A stretch of 64,000 bases of DNA from Candidatus Omnitrophota bacterium (lineage in GTDB: Bacteria > Omnitrophota > Gorgyraeia > JAUYCX01): contig JAUYCX010000035.1 in the NCBI GenBank assembly GCA_030692045.1, forward strand, positions 1 to 64,000. Direction: 5' to 3'. Positions 46,978 to 56,611 of this stretch are shown here, in pieces. Position numbers and translations under genes: made by a program. Under the pieces are notes generated by a model. It was not told the origin of the DNA. It saw only the letters and a program-made list of their open reading frames with translations, and did not search any database. Within the stretch, counting starts at the first letter, position 1. Each line of letters starts with the position of its first letter.

Positions 46978-47465
46978 TGGAAAATCCCCGAAAAAAAGAA
47001 ACTGAGTCACAAGAAATTATAGAAAGAATAGTTTCAATTAATCGTGTGGCAAAGGTTACTAAGGGCGGCAAAAAACTTTCCTTTAGCGCATTAGTTGTGG
47101 CTGGTGACGGTAAGGGCAGTGTTGGTGTTTTTCTAGGGAAGGCAAATGAAGTAGCAGATGCAATCCGTAAAGGCCTAGCTGGCGCTAAGAAAAATATGCT
47201 CAAGGTAAATTTGAAAGGCACAACTATTCCTCACGAAGTATTAGGCCATTTTGGTGCAGCTGTAGTTTTATTAAAACCAGCTTCTGAGGGAACAGGTGTT
47301 ATTGCAGCGGGTCCAGTGAGAGCGGTTTGTGAGGCTGTAGGTATTCGAGATATATTAACTAAATGCCATAGATCTAATAATCCTATTAATGTGATTAAGG
47401 CAACGTTAGAGGGTTTTATAAGATTAAAGCCAGCTAAAGAGATGCTTTCTGTAAAGAGCGGGTAA
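46977..47465 (+). CDS. rpsE: 30S ribosomal protein S5
   Basis: 162 residues from ATG 46977; a TTG one codon earlier is possible. [23 protein letters not shown]-type N-domain and the GTIPHEV loop are intact. No rpmD (L30) follows: rplO begins 4 bp after the stop. Confidence 0.96.
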   Translation: MENPRKKETESQEIIERIVSINRVAKVTKGGKKLSFSALVVAGDGKGSVGVFLGKANEVADAIRKGLAGAKKNMLKVNLKGTTIPHEVLGHFGAAVVLLKPASEGTGVIAAGPVRAVCEAVGIRDILTKCHRSNNPINVIKATLEGFIRLKPAKEMLSVKSG

Positions 47466-47469
47466 TCAT

Positions 47470-47925
47470 ATGCAATTGCATGAATTAATATCTCCCTATG
47501 GAAGCCATAAAAGGCGAAAGATTGTAGGCCGGGGCCCTAGCTCAGGCCATGGCAAGACTGCTTGCCGTGGCTCCAATGGACAAAATGCACGTTCAGGCAC
47601 ACGCAGGCGTCCAGGATTTGAAGGCGGGCAAATGCCTTTAATTCGTCGTGTGCCCAAACGCGGTTTTAATCGCAAATTTCCTAAGGAAGTTCAAATTGTA
47701 AATTTAAAGAGCTTTACTCTTTTTAAGGAAGATAGCGTTATTTCTCCTGAAATTCTCCAAGAAAAGGGTTTAATCAAAGATAAGGGTGGCTTAATAAAAA
47801 TTTTAGGCAGCGGAGAAATACATAAACCTTTGGTTATAAAAGCACATAATTTTTCACAGGGCGCAAAAGAAAAGATTGAAAAGGCAGGCGGCAAAGTAGA
47901 GATTATCCCATGCTTAAAGCGTTAG
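47470..47925 (+). CDS. rplO: 50S ribosomal protein L15
   Basis: 151 residues; glycine-rich N-terminal tail (GRGPSSGHGKTACRGSNGQ, GFEGGQMPLIRRVPKRGF). Overlaps secY by 16 bp. Confidence 0.96.
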   Translation: MQLHELISPYGSHKRRKIVGRGPSSGHGKTACRGSNGQNARSGTRRRPGFEGGQMPLIRRVPKRGFNRKFPKEVQIVNLKSFTLFKEDSVISPEILQEKGLIKDKGGLIKILGSGEIHKPLVIKAHNFSQGAKEKIEKAGGKVEIIPCLKR

Positions 47926-49256
47926 CCAATTCCTTTAAGATTCCTGAACTAAAGAAGCGATTGCTTTTTACTTTAGGTCTTTTGTGCGCATATAGAATAG
48001 GTTGTTATATTCCTACTCCTGGGATTGATGGCAAGGCATTATCAGAATTTTTTAGCCAAATAAACCGTACTCAGGGTGGCACGCTCTTTGGCATAATGAA
48101 TATGTTTTCTGGTGGAGCAATGGAGCGCTTAACTGTTTTCGCATTAGGCATTATGCCTTATATTTCAAGCTCGATTATCTTACAACTTTTGACCGCGGTT
48201 ATCCCAGCTTTAGAAAAAATCGCCAAGGAAGGGAAAAGCGGATATCAAAAGATAAATCAATATACCAGATACGGCACAGTTATCTTGGCAATAATACAAT
48301 CGTATTTTATTGCTTTATGGCTGGAGAAGCTGGGGATGCAGGAAGGCATTAGGATAGTCAGTTCTCCAGGATTGGGTTTTAGATTATTGACACTTATCAC
48401 ACTAACTGCTGGAACAATAGTTTTAATGTGGTTAGGTGAACAAATTCAGGAAAGAGGCATTGGAAATGGCATTTCTTTGGTGATTACAGCTGGCATAATC
48501 TCTAGAATTCCTGCAGCAATTTACGAGTTGATAGTTTTGCTTTCGCCTAAGAATGTCTCTTTAAGGCAAATTCAGCCTTTTACGCTGCTAATAATGGTGG
48601 TTCTTTTATTTGGGGTTATTTTTTCTGTTACCTTGATTACGCAAGGACAGCGTAAGATTCCTGTTCAATATGCTCGTCGTATTGTGGGTAGAAAAGTCTA
48701 TGGTGGACAGAGTACCTACATTCCTTTAAAGGTGGATACCTCGGGTGTAATTGCGATTATCTTTGCCCAGTCAATAATTTTATTTCCAGCAACCCTGGCT
48801 AGCTTTATTCCTAACCCTGCGTTTCAAAGATTTTCTCAGGCATTAGTGAGGGGTCATTTTGCATATACATTTTTTTATGCCATTCTAATAATTTTCTTTT
48901 GTTATTTTTATACAGCGATTGTATTCAATCCCATAGAAGTAGCTGATAATATGAAAAAATATGGAGGTTTTATTCCAGGGATTAGGCCAGGAGGATCTAC
49001 TGCCGAATTTTTGGATTTTGTAATGACACGTATAACCTTGGCTGGAGCTTTGTTTGTAACATTCATTGCCATTTTCCCAGATTTTCTTATGGCATGGTTA
49101 AAGGTTCCCTACCTGGTGGCTTCGTTTTTTGGGGGCACTGGTATATTGATTGTGGTGGGGGTTATGTTAGATACAATGAAACAGATTGAATCACATCTTT
49201 TAATGCGCCACTACGAGGGATTTATGAAGTCAGGACAGTTTAGGGGGAGACGTTGA
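47910..49256 (+). CDS. secY: preprotein translocase subunit SecY
   Basis: 448 residues, ten membrane spans. Plug and lateral-gate regions are present, with the PYISSSIILQLL and GIGNGISLVI motifs and the cytoplasmic loop QGQRKIPVQYARR. Channel of the Sec translocon; partner SecE at 24.2 kb. Confidence 0.97.
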   Translation: MLKALANSFKIPELKKRLLFTLGLLCAYRIGCYIPTPGIDGKALSEFFSQINRTQGGTLFGIMNMFSGGAMERLTVFALGIMPYISSSIILQLLTAVIPALEKIAKEGKSGYQKINQYTRYGTVILAIIQSYFIALWLEKLGMQEGIRIVSSPGLGFRLLTLITLTAGTIVLMWLGEQIQERGIGNGISLVITAGIISRIPAAIYELIVLLSPKNVSLRQIQPFTLLIMVVLLFGVIFSVTLITQGQRKIPVQYARRIVGRKVYGGQSTYIPLKVDTSGVIAIIFAQSIILFPATLASFIPNPAFQRFSQALVRGHFAYTFFYAILIIFFCYFYTAIVFNPIEVADNMKKYGGFIPGIRPGGSTAEFLDFVMTRITLAGALFVTFIAIFPDFLMAWLKVPYLVASFFGGTGILIVVGVMLDTMKQIESHLLMRHYEGFMKSGQFRGRR

Positions 49257-49909
49257 ATTTGATTCTTTTAGGTCCCCCAGGAGCTGGTAAAGGAACACAA
49301 GCAAAGTTGTTAAGTGAGGGCTTAGGACTTTGGCATATTTCTACTGGTGATATTCTAAGGGAAGAGCTTAAAGCAGGCTCTGATTTAGGTTGCCTGGCTA
49401 AAACATTTATTGATAAGGGAGAGCTTGTTCCAGATAGTTTGGTTATAAAGTTAATCGAGAAAAAAATCTTGGAAGCGAAGGGTAAAAATGGTTTTATTCT
49501 CGACGGGTTTCCCAGAAATTTAGCCCAGGCCAAAAGTTTGGATAGCATATTTAAAATTTATAATTTATCCATAGATTGGGTAATTTATTTTGAGGCATCA
49601 CAGAAAACAATTGTTCAGCGCTTAAGTGGTAGACGAGTATGCAAAGTTTGCTTTGCCAATTTCCATTTGAATAATATGCCCCCTAAAAAAGAAAACATCT
49701 GCGACTACTGTGGGGGTGAATTGTATCAACGCCCCGATGACAATGAAGAAACAATTAAGAATAGATTACGGGTTTATCTTAAAAGCGCATCTCTCCTCAT
49801 TGATTATTATGAAAAACAGAAAAAGTTATTCAAGGTAAACGCAGATTTTAATGCAGAAAAAGTTTATCAAATTTTACTTAAAACCTTTGAAGAAAAGAAG
49901 CCAAATTGA
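49253..49909 (+). CDS. adk: adenylate kinase
   Basis: 218 residues with a TTG start overlapping the secY stop by 4 bp; AGGGGGA precedes it. P-loop GPPGAGKGTQ, NMP-binding STGDILRE, DGFPRNLAQA. The LID domain carries four cysteines (CKVC...CDYC near 128-150) and is the zinc-bound long form. Confidence 0.97.
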   Translation: MNLILLGPPGAGKGTQAKLLSEGLGLWHISTGDILREELKAGSDLGCLAKTFIDKGELVPDSLVIKLIEKKILEAKGKNGFILDGFPRNLAQAKSLDSIFKIYNLSIDWVIYFEASQKTIVQRLSGRRVCKVCFANFHLNNMPPKKENICDYCGGELYQRPDDNEETIKNRLRVYLKSASLLIDYYEKQKKLFKVNADFNAEKVYQILLKTFEEKKPN

Positions 49910-50649
49910 TTGAAATTAAGACGAAAGAAGAGATTGAGATAATGAAAAGAAATGGCAAGGTTTTGGCAAAGATTTCCCAGAATATCAAGTCAAGTATCCA
50001 GCCAGGAATGACTACGCTTGAAATTGACCATTTAGCTTCTGATTTAATTCAAAAGGAAGAAGCGCTTCCTGCATTTAAGGGCTATCGGGGTTTTCCGGCA
50101 AATATCTGCATTTCAGTTAATGAAGAAGTTGTGCATGGCATACCCACAGAAAAAAGGCTTAATTTTGGTGACATTGTAAGCATTGATATAGGCCTTAAGA
50201 AAGATGGCTATTTTGCGGATATGGCTTTTACAGTTGCCTTAGGGAAAGTAAGCTCTTCCTTAAATAAACTAATTGATGTAACCAGGAAGGCATTGGATTT
50301 AGGAATAAGACAAGCTAAGGTCAATAACCATTTGATGGATATCTCTTATGCTATACAAAGTTATGCGGAGGCAAAGGGTTTTTCTGTGGTAAGGGATTTT
50401 GTGGGACACGGCATAGGAAAGAAAATGCACGAAGACCCAGAAGTGCCAAACTTCGGCAAACCCCATACAGGGCCAAAGTTACAAGAAGGATTTGTCTTGG
50501 CAATTGAGCCAATGGTTAATATTGGTTCTTGGGAAGTAGTGGTTGAGGCAAATGGTTGGACAGCCAGAACAAAAGATAGGCTTGCTTCAGCTCATTTTGA
50601 GCACACCATTGCCATAACCAGAAACGGACCAGAGATTTTAACCCAGTAG
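49906..50649 (+). CDS. map: methionine aminopeptidase type I
   Basis: 247 residues with a TTG start in a TTGA overlap with adk. Metal ligands: Asp in VSIDIG, Asp in FADMAF, His in GHGIG, Glu in IEPMV and Glu in the terminal HFEHTIAI. Removes N-terminal methionine. Confidence 0.97.
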   Translation: MIEIKTKEEIEIMKRNGKVLAKISQNIKSSIQPGMTTLEIDHLASDLIQKEEALPAFKGYRGFPANICISVNEEVVHGIPTEKRLNFGDIVSIDIGLKKDGYFADMAFTVALGKVSSSLNKLIDVTRKALDLGIRQAKVNNHLMDISYAIQSYAEAKGFSVVRDFVGHGIGKKMHEDPEVPNFGKPHTGPKLQEGFVLAIEPMVNIGSWEVVVEANGWTARTKDRLASAHFEHTIAITRNGPEILTQ

Positions 50650-50670
50650 AACGAATCGGGATTAAGTATT

Positions 50671-50889
50671 ATGCCTAAAGAAGAACTAATCGAAACTGAG
50701 GGCAAAATTTTGGAATCATTGCCAAATGCGATGTTTAGGGTAGAATTGGATAACGGACATAAAGTGCTAGCGCATATTTCTGGAAAAATAAGGATGCATT
50801 TTATTAGAATTCTTCCAGGAGACAGGGTTAAATTAGAGTTGTCACCTTATGATTTAAGTAGAGGTAGAATAGTCTACAGAGTGAAATAA
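50671..50889 (+). CDS. infA: translation initiation factor IF-1
   Basis: 72 residues; OB fold with [21 protein letters not shown] and the [11 protein letters not shown] end. Its stop overlaps the rpmJ ATG by one base. Confidence 0.97.
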   Translation: MPKEELIETEGKILESLPNAMFRVELDNGHKVLAHISGKIRMHFIRILPGDRVKLELSPYDLSRGRIVYRVK

Positions 50890-51002
50890 TGAAGGTTAAA
50901 GCCTCAGTAAAAAAAATCTGTAATCGCTGCAAAATTGTAAGGCGTTTTGGAATAGTAAGGGTTATTTGCGTAAATCCAAAGCATAAACAAAGGCAGGGAT
51001 AA
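50889..51002 (+). CDS. rpmJ: 50S ribosomal protein L36 (zinc form)
   Basis: 37 residues ([20 protein letters not shown]...KHKQRQG). C11, C14, C27 and H32 bind zinc. Start ATG overlaps the infA TAA by one base. Confidence 0.95.
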   Translation: MKVKASVKKICNRCKIVRRFGIVRVICVNPKHKQRQG

Positions 51003-51041
51003 TTTAAGTAAAAAGTAAAAAGGAAGAAGGAAGAAGGTATT

Positions 51042-51428
51042 ATGGCAAGAATTTTAGGCATTGATTTACCCAAAGAAAAACGCATTGAAATTGCGCTTAC
51101 CTATCTTTATGGTATTGGTCGTTCTACTTCCAATAAGATCTTAAAAGAAACTGGTGTTAATCCGGATAAGCGCGCAAAGGATTTAACTGAAGAAGAAATC
51201 TCTAAAATAACTGCTGTTATTCAGAAAAATTACAAGGCAGAAGGAGACCTGCGCCGAGAAATTACTCAGAATATTAGACGCCTTATTGATATTGGCTGTT
51301 ATCGCGGTATGAGACATAAAAAGGGTCTTCCTGTTCGAGGACAGCGAACCCGTACCAATGCCAGAACACGCAAGGGTCCAAGGCGCGCAGTCGGCACTAT
51401 GAAGAAAAAAGAGGAGACAAAAGCATAA
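51042..51428 (+). CDS. rpsM: 30S ribosomal protein S13
   Basis: 128 residues; [25 protein letters not shown] and the C-terminal [17 protein letters not shown] tail. Preceded by a short GTAAAAA repeat and AAGAAGG. Confidence 0.97.
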   Translation: MARILGIDLPKEKRIEIALTYLYGIGRSTSNKILKETGVNPDKRAKDLTEEEISKITAVIQKNYKAEGDLRREITQNIRRLIDIGCYRGMRHKKGLPVRGQRTRTNARTRKGPRRAVGTMKKKEETKA

Positions 51429-51429
51429 T

Positions 51430-51816
51430 ATGGCTAAAGACAAAACAAAAAAGAAAAAAACAATCTTAGGTTCCACTAGCGGCATAGTTCATATTCAGGC
51501 AACATTTAATAACACCATAGTTACAATTACTGATAAACAAGGCAATGTAATTGTCTGGTCAAGCCCAGGGATTGTGGGATTTAGTGGTTCAAAAAAGTCT
51601 ACTCCTTTTGCCGCGCAGGTAGCTGCAGCTGATGCAGCCAAGAAGGCAAAGGATGCTGGTATTCAAGAAGTTGAAGTTTATGTCAAAGGTCCTGGTTCTG
51701 GAAGGGAATCAGCTATTAGAGCTCTACAAGCTGGCGGATTGTCCATCACTTCCATAAAAGATATTACACCCATTCCTCATAATGGATGTCGTCCCAGAAA
51801 AAGACGCAGGGTTTAA
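51430..51816 (+). CDS. rpsK: 30S ribosomal protein S11
   Basis: 128 residues; [18 protein letters not shown] and the terminal [16 protein letters not shown] signature. One base after rpsM. Confidence 0.97.
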   Translation: MAKDKTKKKKTILGSTSGIVHIQATFNNTIVTITDKQGNVIVWSSPGIVGFSGSKKSTPFAAQVAAADAAKKAKDAGIQEVEVYVKGPGSGRESAIRALQAGGLSITSIKDITPIPHNGCRPRKRRRV

Positions 51817-51877
51817 TCTAAAAGTAATCCATCTTCACTAAAGTTTCGTTTTACTAAGGCGGATAAAAAGGAGAATA

Positions 51878-52504
51878 ATGGCAAGGGATACAGGACCAAA
51901 TTGCAGACAGTGTAGGCGTGAGGGCATGAAGCTTTTTTTAAAAGGCATAAAATGCACAACCGAAAAATGCCCATTTGTCAGGCGTCAGTATGCTCCGGGT
52001 CAACACGGACAGAAGAGGTCAAAGCTGTCAAACTATGCTCAGCAGTTAAGAGAAAAACAAAAGGTAAAAAGAATTTATGGTTTGATGGAAAAGCAGTTTA
52101 GGACATATTTCTTAAAGGCTTCTAAATCTAAGGGTGTAACTGGAAAAATGCTTTTGCAGTTGTTGGAGCGTAGGTTAGACAATGTGATTTTTCAGATGCG
52201 CCTTGCCACATCCCGTCAAGAAGCGAGACAAATTGTAAATCATGGCTTTGTTTATGTTAATGGCCAGAGAGTAAATGTGCCTTCATTTTTAGTTAAGACC
52301 CAAGATTCCATTGAATTAAAACTTAAACAAAAGAATTTGAAGAATATCAAAGAGAATATTGAGGTTTCACAGCAGAGGAGTGTTCCTTCGTGGCTGGAGG
52401 TAGATTTTGAGAATTTCAAAGGAAAGGTTATTCGACTTCCAGAAAGAGAAGATATACAACTTCCCATCCGCGAGCAGTTGATTGTTGAGCTTTATTCGAA
52501 GTAA
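51878..52504 (+). CDS. rpsD: 30S ribosomal protein S4 (zinc form)
   Basis: 208 residues. C9, C12, C26 and C31 form the N-terminal zinc site; the S4 RNA-binding domain spans about 97-160 (RLDNVIFQMRLATSRQEARQ). Assembly initiator; often the translational repressor of the alpha operon. Confidence 0.97.
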   Translation: MARDTGPNCRQCRREGMKLFLKGIKCTTEKCPFVRRQYAPGQHGQKRSKLSNYAQQLREKQKVKRIYGLMEKQFRTYFLKASKSKGVTGKMLLQLLERRLDNVIFQMRLATSRQEARQIVNHGFVYVNGQRVNVPSFLVKTQDSIELKLKQKNLKNIKENIEVSQQRSVPSWLEVDFENFKGKVIRLPEREDIQLPIREQLIVELYSK

Positions 52505-52511
52505 AATTCTT

Positions 52512-52537
52512 CCCGACGTTTCGTCGGGTTCATTTGA
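52512..52537. repeat. solo short palindrome before rpoA
   Basis: CCCGACG-TTT-CGTCGGG (52512-52528) followed by TTCATTTGAGGAGG. The hairpin-then-CATT-then-Shine-Dalgarno order copies the right end of elements A-G in miniature. Confidence 0.5.
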
Positions 52538-52549
52538 GGAGGATAAAAA

Positions 52550-53542
52550 ATGGGGATTAAGTGGAGAGATTTCCAAATGCCCAAGAGGCTCGAATGCGAA
52601 GAGTCTAGCTATAACTCAACATATGGTAAATTTATAGCCGAGCCATTCGAGAGAGGTTATGGTGTAACTTTTGGGAATTCCTTAAGGAGGATTATTCTTT
52701 CCTCCATAGAAGGCAGTGCCGTTACATCCATCAAGATAGACAATGTGCAACATGAGTTTTCCAATATACCAGGTGTTGTTGAAGATGCAACAGAGATTGT
52801 ATTAAATATAAAGAATTTGGTTTTACGTTCTCACTCCAAAACGCCCAAATCCATTTATATTAAAGCTGAAGATAAAGGTGAGGTTTTGGCAAAGGATATT
52901 ATAAGCGATGAGACAATCGAAATCATAAATCCTGATTTACATATCGCCAGTTTAACTAGGGATGCAAAATTTTATGTAGAAATGGAGGTTTCTAGAGGCC
53001 GTGGTTATGTTACAGCTGAAATGAATAAAAAAGATGAGCATACTATTGGGGTAATTGCAGTTGATTCAATATTTACTCCAGTTAAAAATGTAAATTTCTA
53101 CGTAGAAAATACTCGTGTTGGGCAAAGGACCGATTACGATAAACTTATTTTAGAAATCTGGACAAATGGTGGTGTAAATCCAAAAGAAGCACTTCTATAT
53201 GCGGCAAATATCTTACAGAGACACCTGGATGTGTTTGTAAGTTTCGGTCAATTGCCTGAAGAAGAAGAGGAAGAAGAAGAGTTTACTACCGAAGAGAAAG
53301 CCCTTTATGAGAAATTACGCCTGCCTATTTCTGAATTAGAGCTTTCTGTAAGAAGCTCAAATTGCTTAAGGGAGGCAAATATAAAGATAATTGGCGATTT
53401 GGTTAAAAAAACAGAGACTGAGCTTTTGAGTTTTAGAAATTTCGGTAAAAAATCACTTTCCGAGATAAACGAATTACTTAAGGGGATGAATCTATCCTTA
53501 GGCATGAAGATAGACCTCAAAAAATTAAAGAAAAAAGAATAA
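52550..53542 (+). CDS. rpoA: RNA polymerase subunit alpha
   Basis: 330 residues: N-terminal dimerisation domain (GYGVTFGNSLRRIILSSIEG), an acidic linker EEEEEEEF near 243-250, and the C-terminal domain (ELELSVRSSNCLREANIK) for UP elements and activators. GAGGAGGA lies before the ATG. Confidence 0.97.
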   Translation: MGIKWRDFQMPKRLECEESSYNSTYGKFIAEPFERGYGVTFGNSLRRIILSSIEGSAVTSIKIDNVQHEFSNIPGVVEDATEIVLNIKNLVLRSHSKTPKSIYIKAEDKGEVLAKDIISDETIEIINPDLHIASLTRDAKFYVEMEVSRGRGYVTAEMNKKDEHTIGVIAVDSIFTPVKNVNFYVENTRVGQRTDYDKLILEIWTNGGVNPKEALLYAANILQRHLDVFVSFGQLPEEEEEEEEFTTEEKALYEKLRLPISELELSVRSSNCLREANIKIIGDLVKKTETELLSFRNFGKKSLSEINELLKGMNLSLGMKIDLKKLKKKE

Positions 53543-53543
53543 G

Positions 53544-54191
53544 ATGCGCCATCAAAAATTGAACAAAACATTAGGTCGTAATAAAAGCGGCCGTTTGGCC
53601 TTGGTACGAGATTTAGCCAAGGCAGCACTTTCTTATGAAAGCATAACCACAACTAAAGCTAAAGCTAAACAGGCTAAAAAGTTAGTAGAACGGCTTATCT
53701 CTTTAGGGAAAGAGGGTAGTTTAAAGAGTCGCCGCTTTGCTTATAGAGAGTTGTGTAGCCATAAATTAGTCAGTTTATTATTTAATGATATTGCAAAACG
53801 CTTTCAGAATATAAACGGCGGCTATACGAGAATTTATTCTTTATTAAACAGAAGAGGTGACGGCACTCAGATTGTAGTTTTGGAGTTGACACAAAAGAGA
53901 GAAGCAAAGGCAGCAAGATCTAAAGTAGAGAAAAAGGAAGAATTAAAAAGCAGTAAAGAATCAAAGCCAAGAGAAGAAAAGCCAAACAAAGAGGAAGTTT
54001 TGCCTCCAGAAGAAGTCCGGCCACAAGAGAAAGAAAAATTAGATGTGGCAAAGATACAAGAAAAGCCAAAGCCTGAAGAAAAAAGCGCTCCACCCTTAAA
54101 GGAAAAACCAAAGCATAAAGAAATTAAGCCGCCTACAAAATTTTTAGGCGGTTTAAGGAAATTCTTTAAAAAGGAAAGAGATTCCTTATAA
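53544..54191 (+). CDS. rplQ: 50S ribosomal protein L17 with long charged C-terminal tail
   Basis: 215 residues, against about 120-130 usual. Residues 1-120 are ordinary L17 (MRHQKLNKTLGRNKSGRLAL, INGGYTRIYSLLNRRGDG). Residues 125-215 are a Lys/Glu/Pro-rich low-complexity tail that ends in an amphipathic FLGGLRKFFKKERD segment. The tail is in frame with no sign of fusion to a known domain. Starts 1 bp after rpoA. Confidence 0.94.
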   Translation: MRHQKLNKTLGRNKSGRLALVRDLAKAALSYESITTTKAKAKQAKKLVERLISLGKEGSLKSRRFAYRELCSHKLVSLLFNDIAKRFQNINGGYTRIYSLLNRRGDGTQIVVLELTQKREAKAARSKVEKKEELKSSKESKPREEKPNKEEVLPPEEVRPQEKEKLDVAKIQEKPKPEEKSAPPLKEKPKHKEIKPPTKFLGGLRKFFKKERDSL

Positions 54192-54206
54192 AGTTTTTGT
54201 CCTTTA

Positions 54207-55382
54207 ATGAAACTTGCCCAAAGAATTCAAAATGTATCCGGTTCCTTAACTCTTGAAATCACTTCCCGGGCAAAAAAATTACGCCAAGAAGGCTTTGATG
54301 TGATAAATTTTGCTGCTGGAGAGCCAGATTTCGACACACCAGAATTTATTAAAGAAGCGGCAATAAAAGCTATACATGATGGCTTTACCAAATACACTCC
54401 CTCCTCTGGAATTCTTGAACTTAAAAGTGCTATCTCTCGAAAATTTAAAAATGAGAATAGACTAAATTACAATCCCAGCCAAATTGTTGTTTCTTGCGGC
54501 GCAAAGCACTCCATTTATAATTTAATCCAAGTTTTAACTGAATCTGGCGATGAAGTAATTATACCCTCGCCTTATTGGGTTAGCTACCCAGAGATGGTTA
54601 AACTCGCAGAAGCTACTGCGGTTATATTAAGAGCATATCCTAATGAAAATCTAAAAATAAATATTTCTTGTCTTAAGCAAGCAATCACTTCCAAAACAAA
54701 ATTGCTTATTTTAAACAGTCCCTCAAATCCCACAGGAGTAGTTTATAATCCAGATGAGCTTAAAGAAATTGCTAAAGTTTGCATTCAGAATAAAATTTTA
54801 GTTATCAGCGATGAAATTTATGAACATTTAATCTATGATGGGCAAAGTTATACCTCGATTGCTTCGTTAGGCAAAGAAATTTATGATTTAACTATTACGG
54901 TGAACGGTGTTTCTAAGGCGTTTTCCATGACCGGTTGGCGCATTGGGTATTTGGGTGCTTCAGAAGAAATTGCTTGCGCTGTTTCTAAATTTCAAGATCA
55001 CTCTACTTCAAATCCCACATCAATTAGTCAAAAAGCCGCATTTGCCGCTTTGGAGGCAAAAAATAGCTGGTTGAAAAAATTATGCCTTGAATTTGAAGAA
55101 AGACGTAACCTTATGCTTCAATGTTTGGATAACATATCAGCTTTAAGTTACATTAAACCGCAAGGCGCATTTTATGTTTTCTCTGACATCTCAAAATTAG
55201 GATTAGATTCACACACCTTTGTTAAAAGGTTGCTGGAAGAAGAGAATGTTGCTTTGATTCCAGGTGAAGGCTTTGGAATGGAAAATTATGTGCGTTTAAG
55301 CTTTGCCACAAGTAAGGATAAAATAAAGCTTGGCATGGAAAGAATTGAAAGATGGGTAAAACAATTGCTGAAAAAATCCTAA
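54207..55382 (+). CDS. class I aspartate/aromatic aminotransferase
   Basis: 391 residues of fold-type I PLP enzymes. The PLP lysine is in VSKAFSMTGWRIGYLG (about residue 237), with NSPSNPTGVVY and the substrate-binding Arg in RLSFATS. Resembles AspC/AatA 1-beta aspartate aminotransferases (oxaloacetate plus glutamate to aspartate plus 2-oxoglutarate). This suits a neighbourhood that makes oxaloacetate and 2-oxoglutarate. Overlaps the next gene by 31 bp. Confidence 0.92.
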   Translation: MKLAQRIQNVSGSLTLEITSRAKKLRQEGFDVINFAAGEPDFDTPEFIKEAAIKAIHDGFTKYTPSSGILELKSAISRKFKNENRLNYNPSQIVVSCGAKHSIYNLIQVLTESGDEVIIPSPYWVSYPEMVKLAEATAVILRAYPNENLKINISCLKQAITSKTKLLILNSPSNPTGVVYNPDELKEIAKVCIQNKILVISDEIYEHLIYDGQSYTSIASLGKEIYDLTITVNGVSKAFSMTGWRIGYLGASEEIACAVSKFQDHSTSNPTSISQKAAFAALEAKNSWLKKLCLEFEERRNLMLQCLDNISALSYIKPQGAFYVFSDISKLGLDSHTFVKRLLEEENVALIPGEGFGMENYVRLSFATSKDKIKLGMERIERWVKQLLKKS

Positions 55383-56611
55383 GCCTGCACGCTAAAAAGG
55401 ATTTAGTTGCCGGAGACTTTGCTGTGTGCTCAGTAGATTTTTGTTTTGGACAGGATGGCACAAGCAGTATTATTATTGATAGATTAAAAGAATTAGGCGT
55501 AAAGAAGATATTTGATAAAAATAAATTTTGTCTAGTTATTGACCATAATAGCCCCAGCCCCACTTTAGGAGTTTCTCAAGTACACAAGAAGATGCGCCAA
55601 TTCTCAAGGGAGCAAGACATAGAGCTATTTGACATCGGCTGCGGGATTTGCCATCAGGTTATTCCGGAGCAGGGTTTTATTGTGCCGGGAGATTTAGTGG
55701 TTGGCGCTGATTCTCATACATGCACTTACGGTGCGCTTAATGCCTTTGCCTGCGGCATGGGTTCTACGGATGTTGCAATCACGTTAGCAGGTGGCAAAAA
55801 TTGGTTCAAGGTTCCCCAAACATTAAAGATAATCACAGAGGGTAAATTACCAAAAGGAGTATTCGCAAAAGACCTTATTCTTTATATAATTGGTGACATA
55901 GGCAGTAATGGTGCAACCTACAAGTCAATTGAGATTTACGGTGAGGCAATTGAGCAAATGAGTATGGAACAGCGCTTTACCATTTGCAATATGGCAATTG
56001 AAAGTGGAGCAAAGGCCTTAACTTTAGAGGCAGATAAAAAAATACTTGATTGGCTTAAAAAAAGAAAACTTAAAAAGCAACCAAATCCTCAAACCGCAGA
56101 TAAGGATGCCAAGTATCTTGCTATAAAAAGATACAAGATCTCCAAATTGGCGCCACAGGTTGCTAAGCCTCATGCTGTGGATAATGTTTCAGATGTTAGC
56201 AAGCTTAAAGATATAAAAATTGATGAGGCTTTTTTAGGAACTTGCACTAACGGCCGCCTGGAAGACTTAACAGTTGCTGCTAAAATTTTAAAAGGCAGAA
56301 GCGTTCATCCTGATGTTAAGCTTATTGTAGCGCCTGCTTCCAAAGAAATTTTCCTAGAAGCTTTAAAAAGTGGTATTATTAAGGTTCTGGTTAATGCTGG
56401 ATGTGCAATTGTTACGCCAGGCTGTGGGCCATGTGTGGGCACTCACAATGGCGTTCCTGCAGATGGAGAAGTAGTTATATCAACGGCTAACCGAAATTTT
56501 AAAGGCCGGATGGGTAACCCCAGTAGCTTTATTTATCTGGCTTCGCCTGCAACTGTGGTAGCTTCGGCAATTAGGGGTAAAATTACAGACCCCAGAGAAT
56601 TTTTCAAATGA
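55352..56611 (+). CDS. LeuC/HacA-type hydro-lyase large subunit (aconitase superfamily)
   Basis: 419 residues starting MGKTIAEKILSLHAKKD, the canonical start, despite the 31-bp overlap with the aminotransferase. Iron-sulfur ligands: Cys of LGTCTNGRL and the pair in GCGPCVG. VVGADSHTCTYGALNAFACG is the substrate-binding block. The small subunit is at 57930. The family includes isopropylmalate isomerase, homoaconitase and two-subunit aconitase-like enzymes. With isocitrate and malate dehydrogenases next door and no leuA or leuB, a citrate/isocitrate role is the better inference, but leucine synthesis is not excluded. Confidence 0.88.
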   Translation: MGKTIAEKILSLHAKKDLVAGDFAVCSVDFCFGQDGTSSIIIDRLKELGVKKIFDKNKFCLVIDHNSPSPTLGVSQVHKKMRQFSREQDIELFDIGCGICHQVIPEQGFIVPGDLVVGADSHTCTYGALNAFACGMGSTDVAITLAGGKNWFKVPQTLKIITEGKLPKGVFAKDLILYIIGDIGSNGATYKSIEIYGEAIEQMSMEQRFTICNMAIESGAKALTLEADKKILDWLKKRKLKKQPNPQTADKDAKYLAIKRYKISKLAPQVAKPHAVDNVSDVSKLKDIKIDEAFLGTCTNGRLEDLTVAAKILKGRSVHPDVKLIVAPASKEIFLEALKSGIIKVLVNAGCAIVTPGCGPCVGTHNGVPADGEVVISTANRNFKGRMGNPSSFIYLASPATVVASAIRGKITDPREFFK

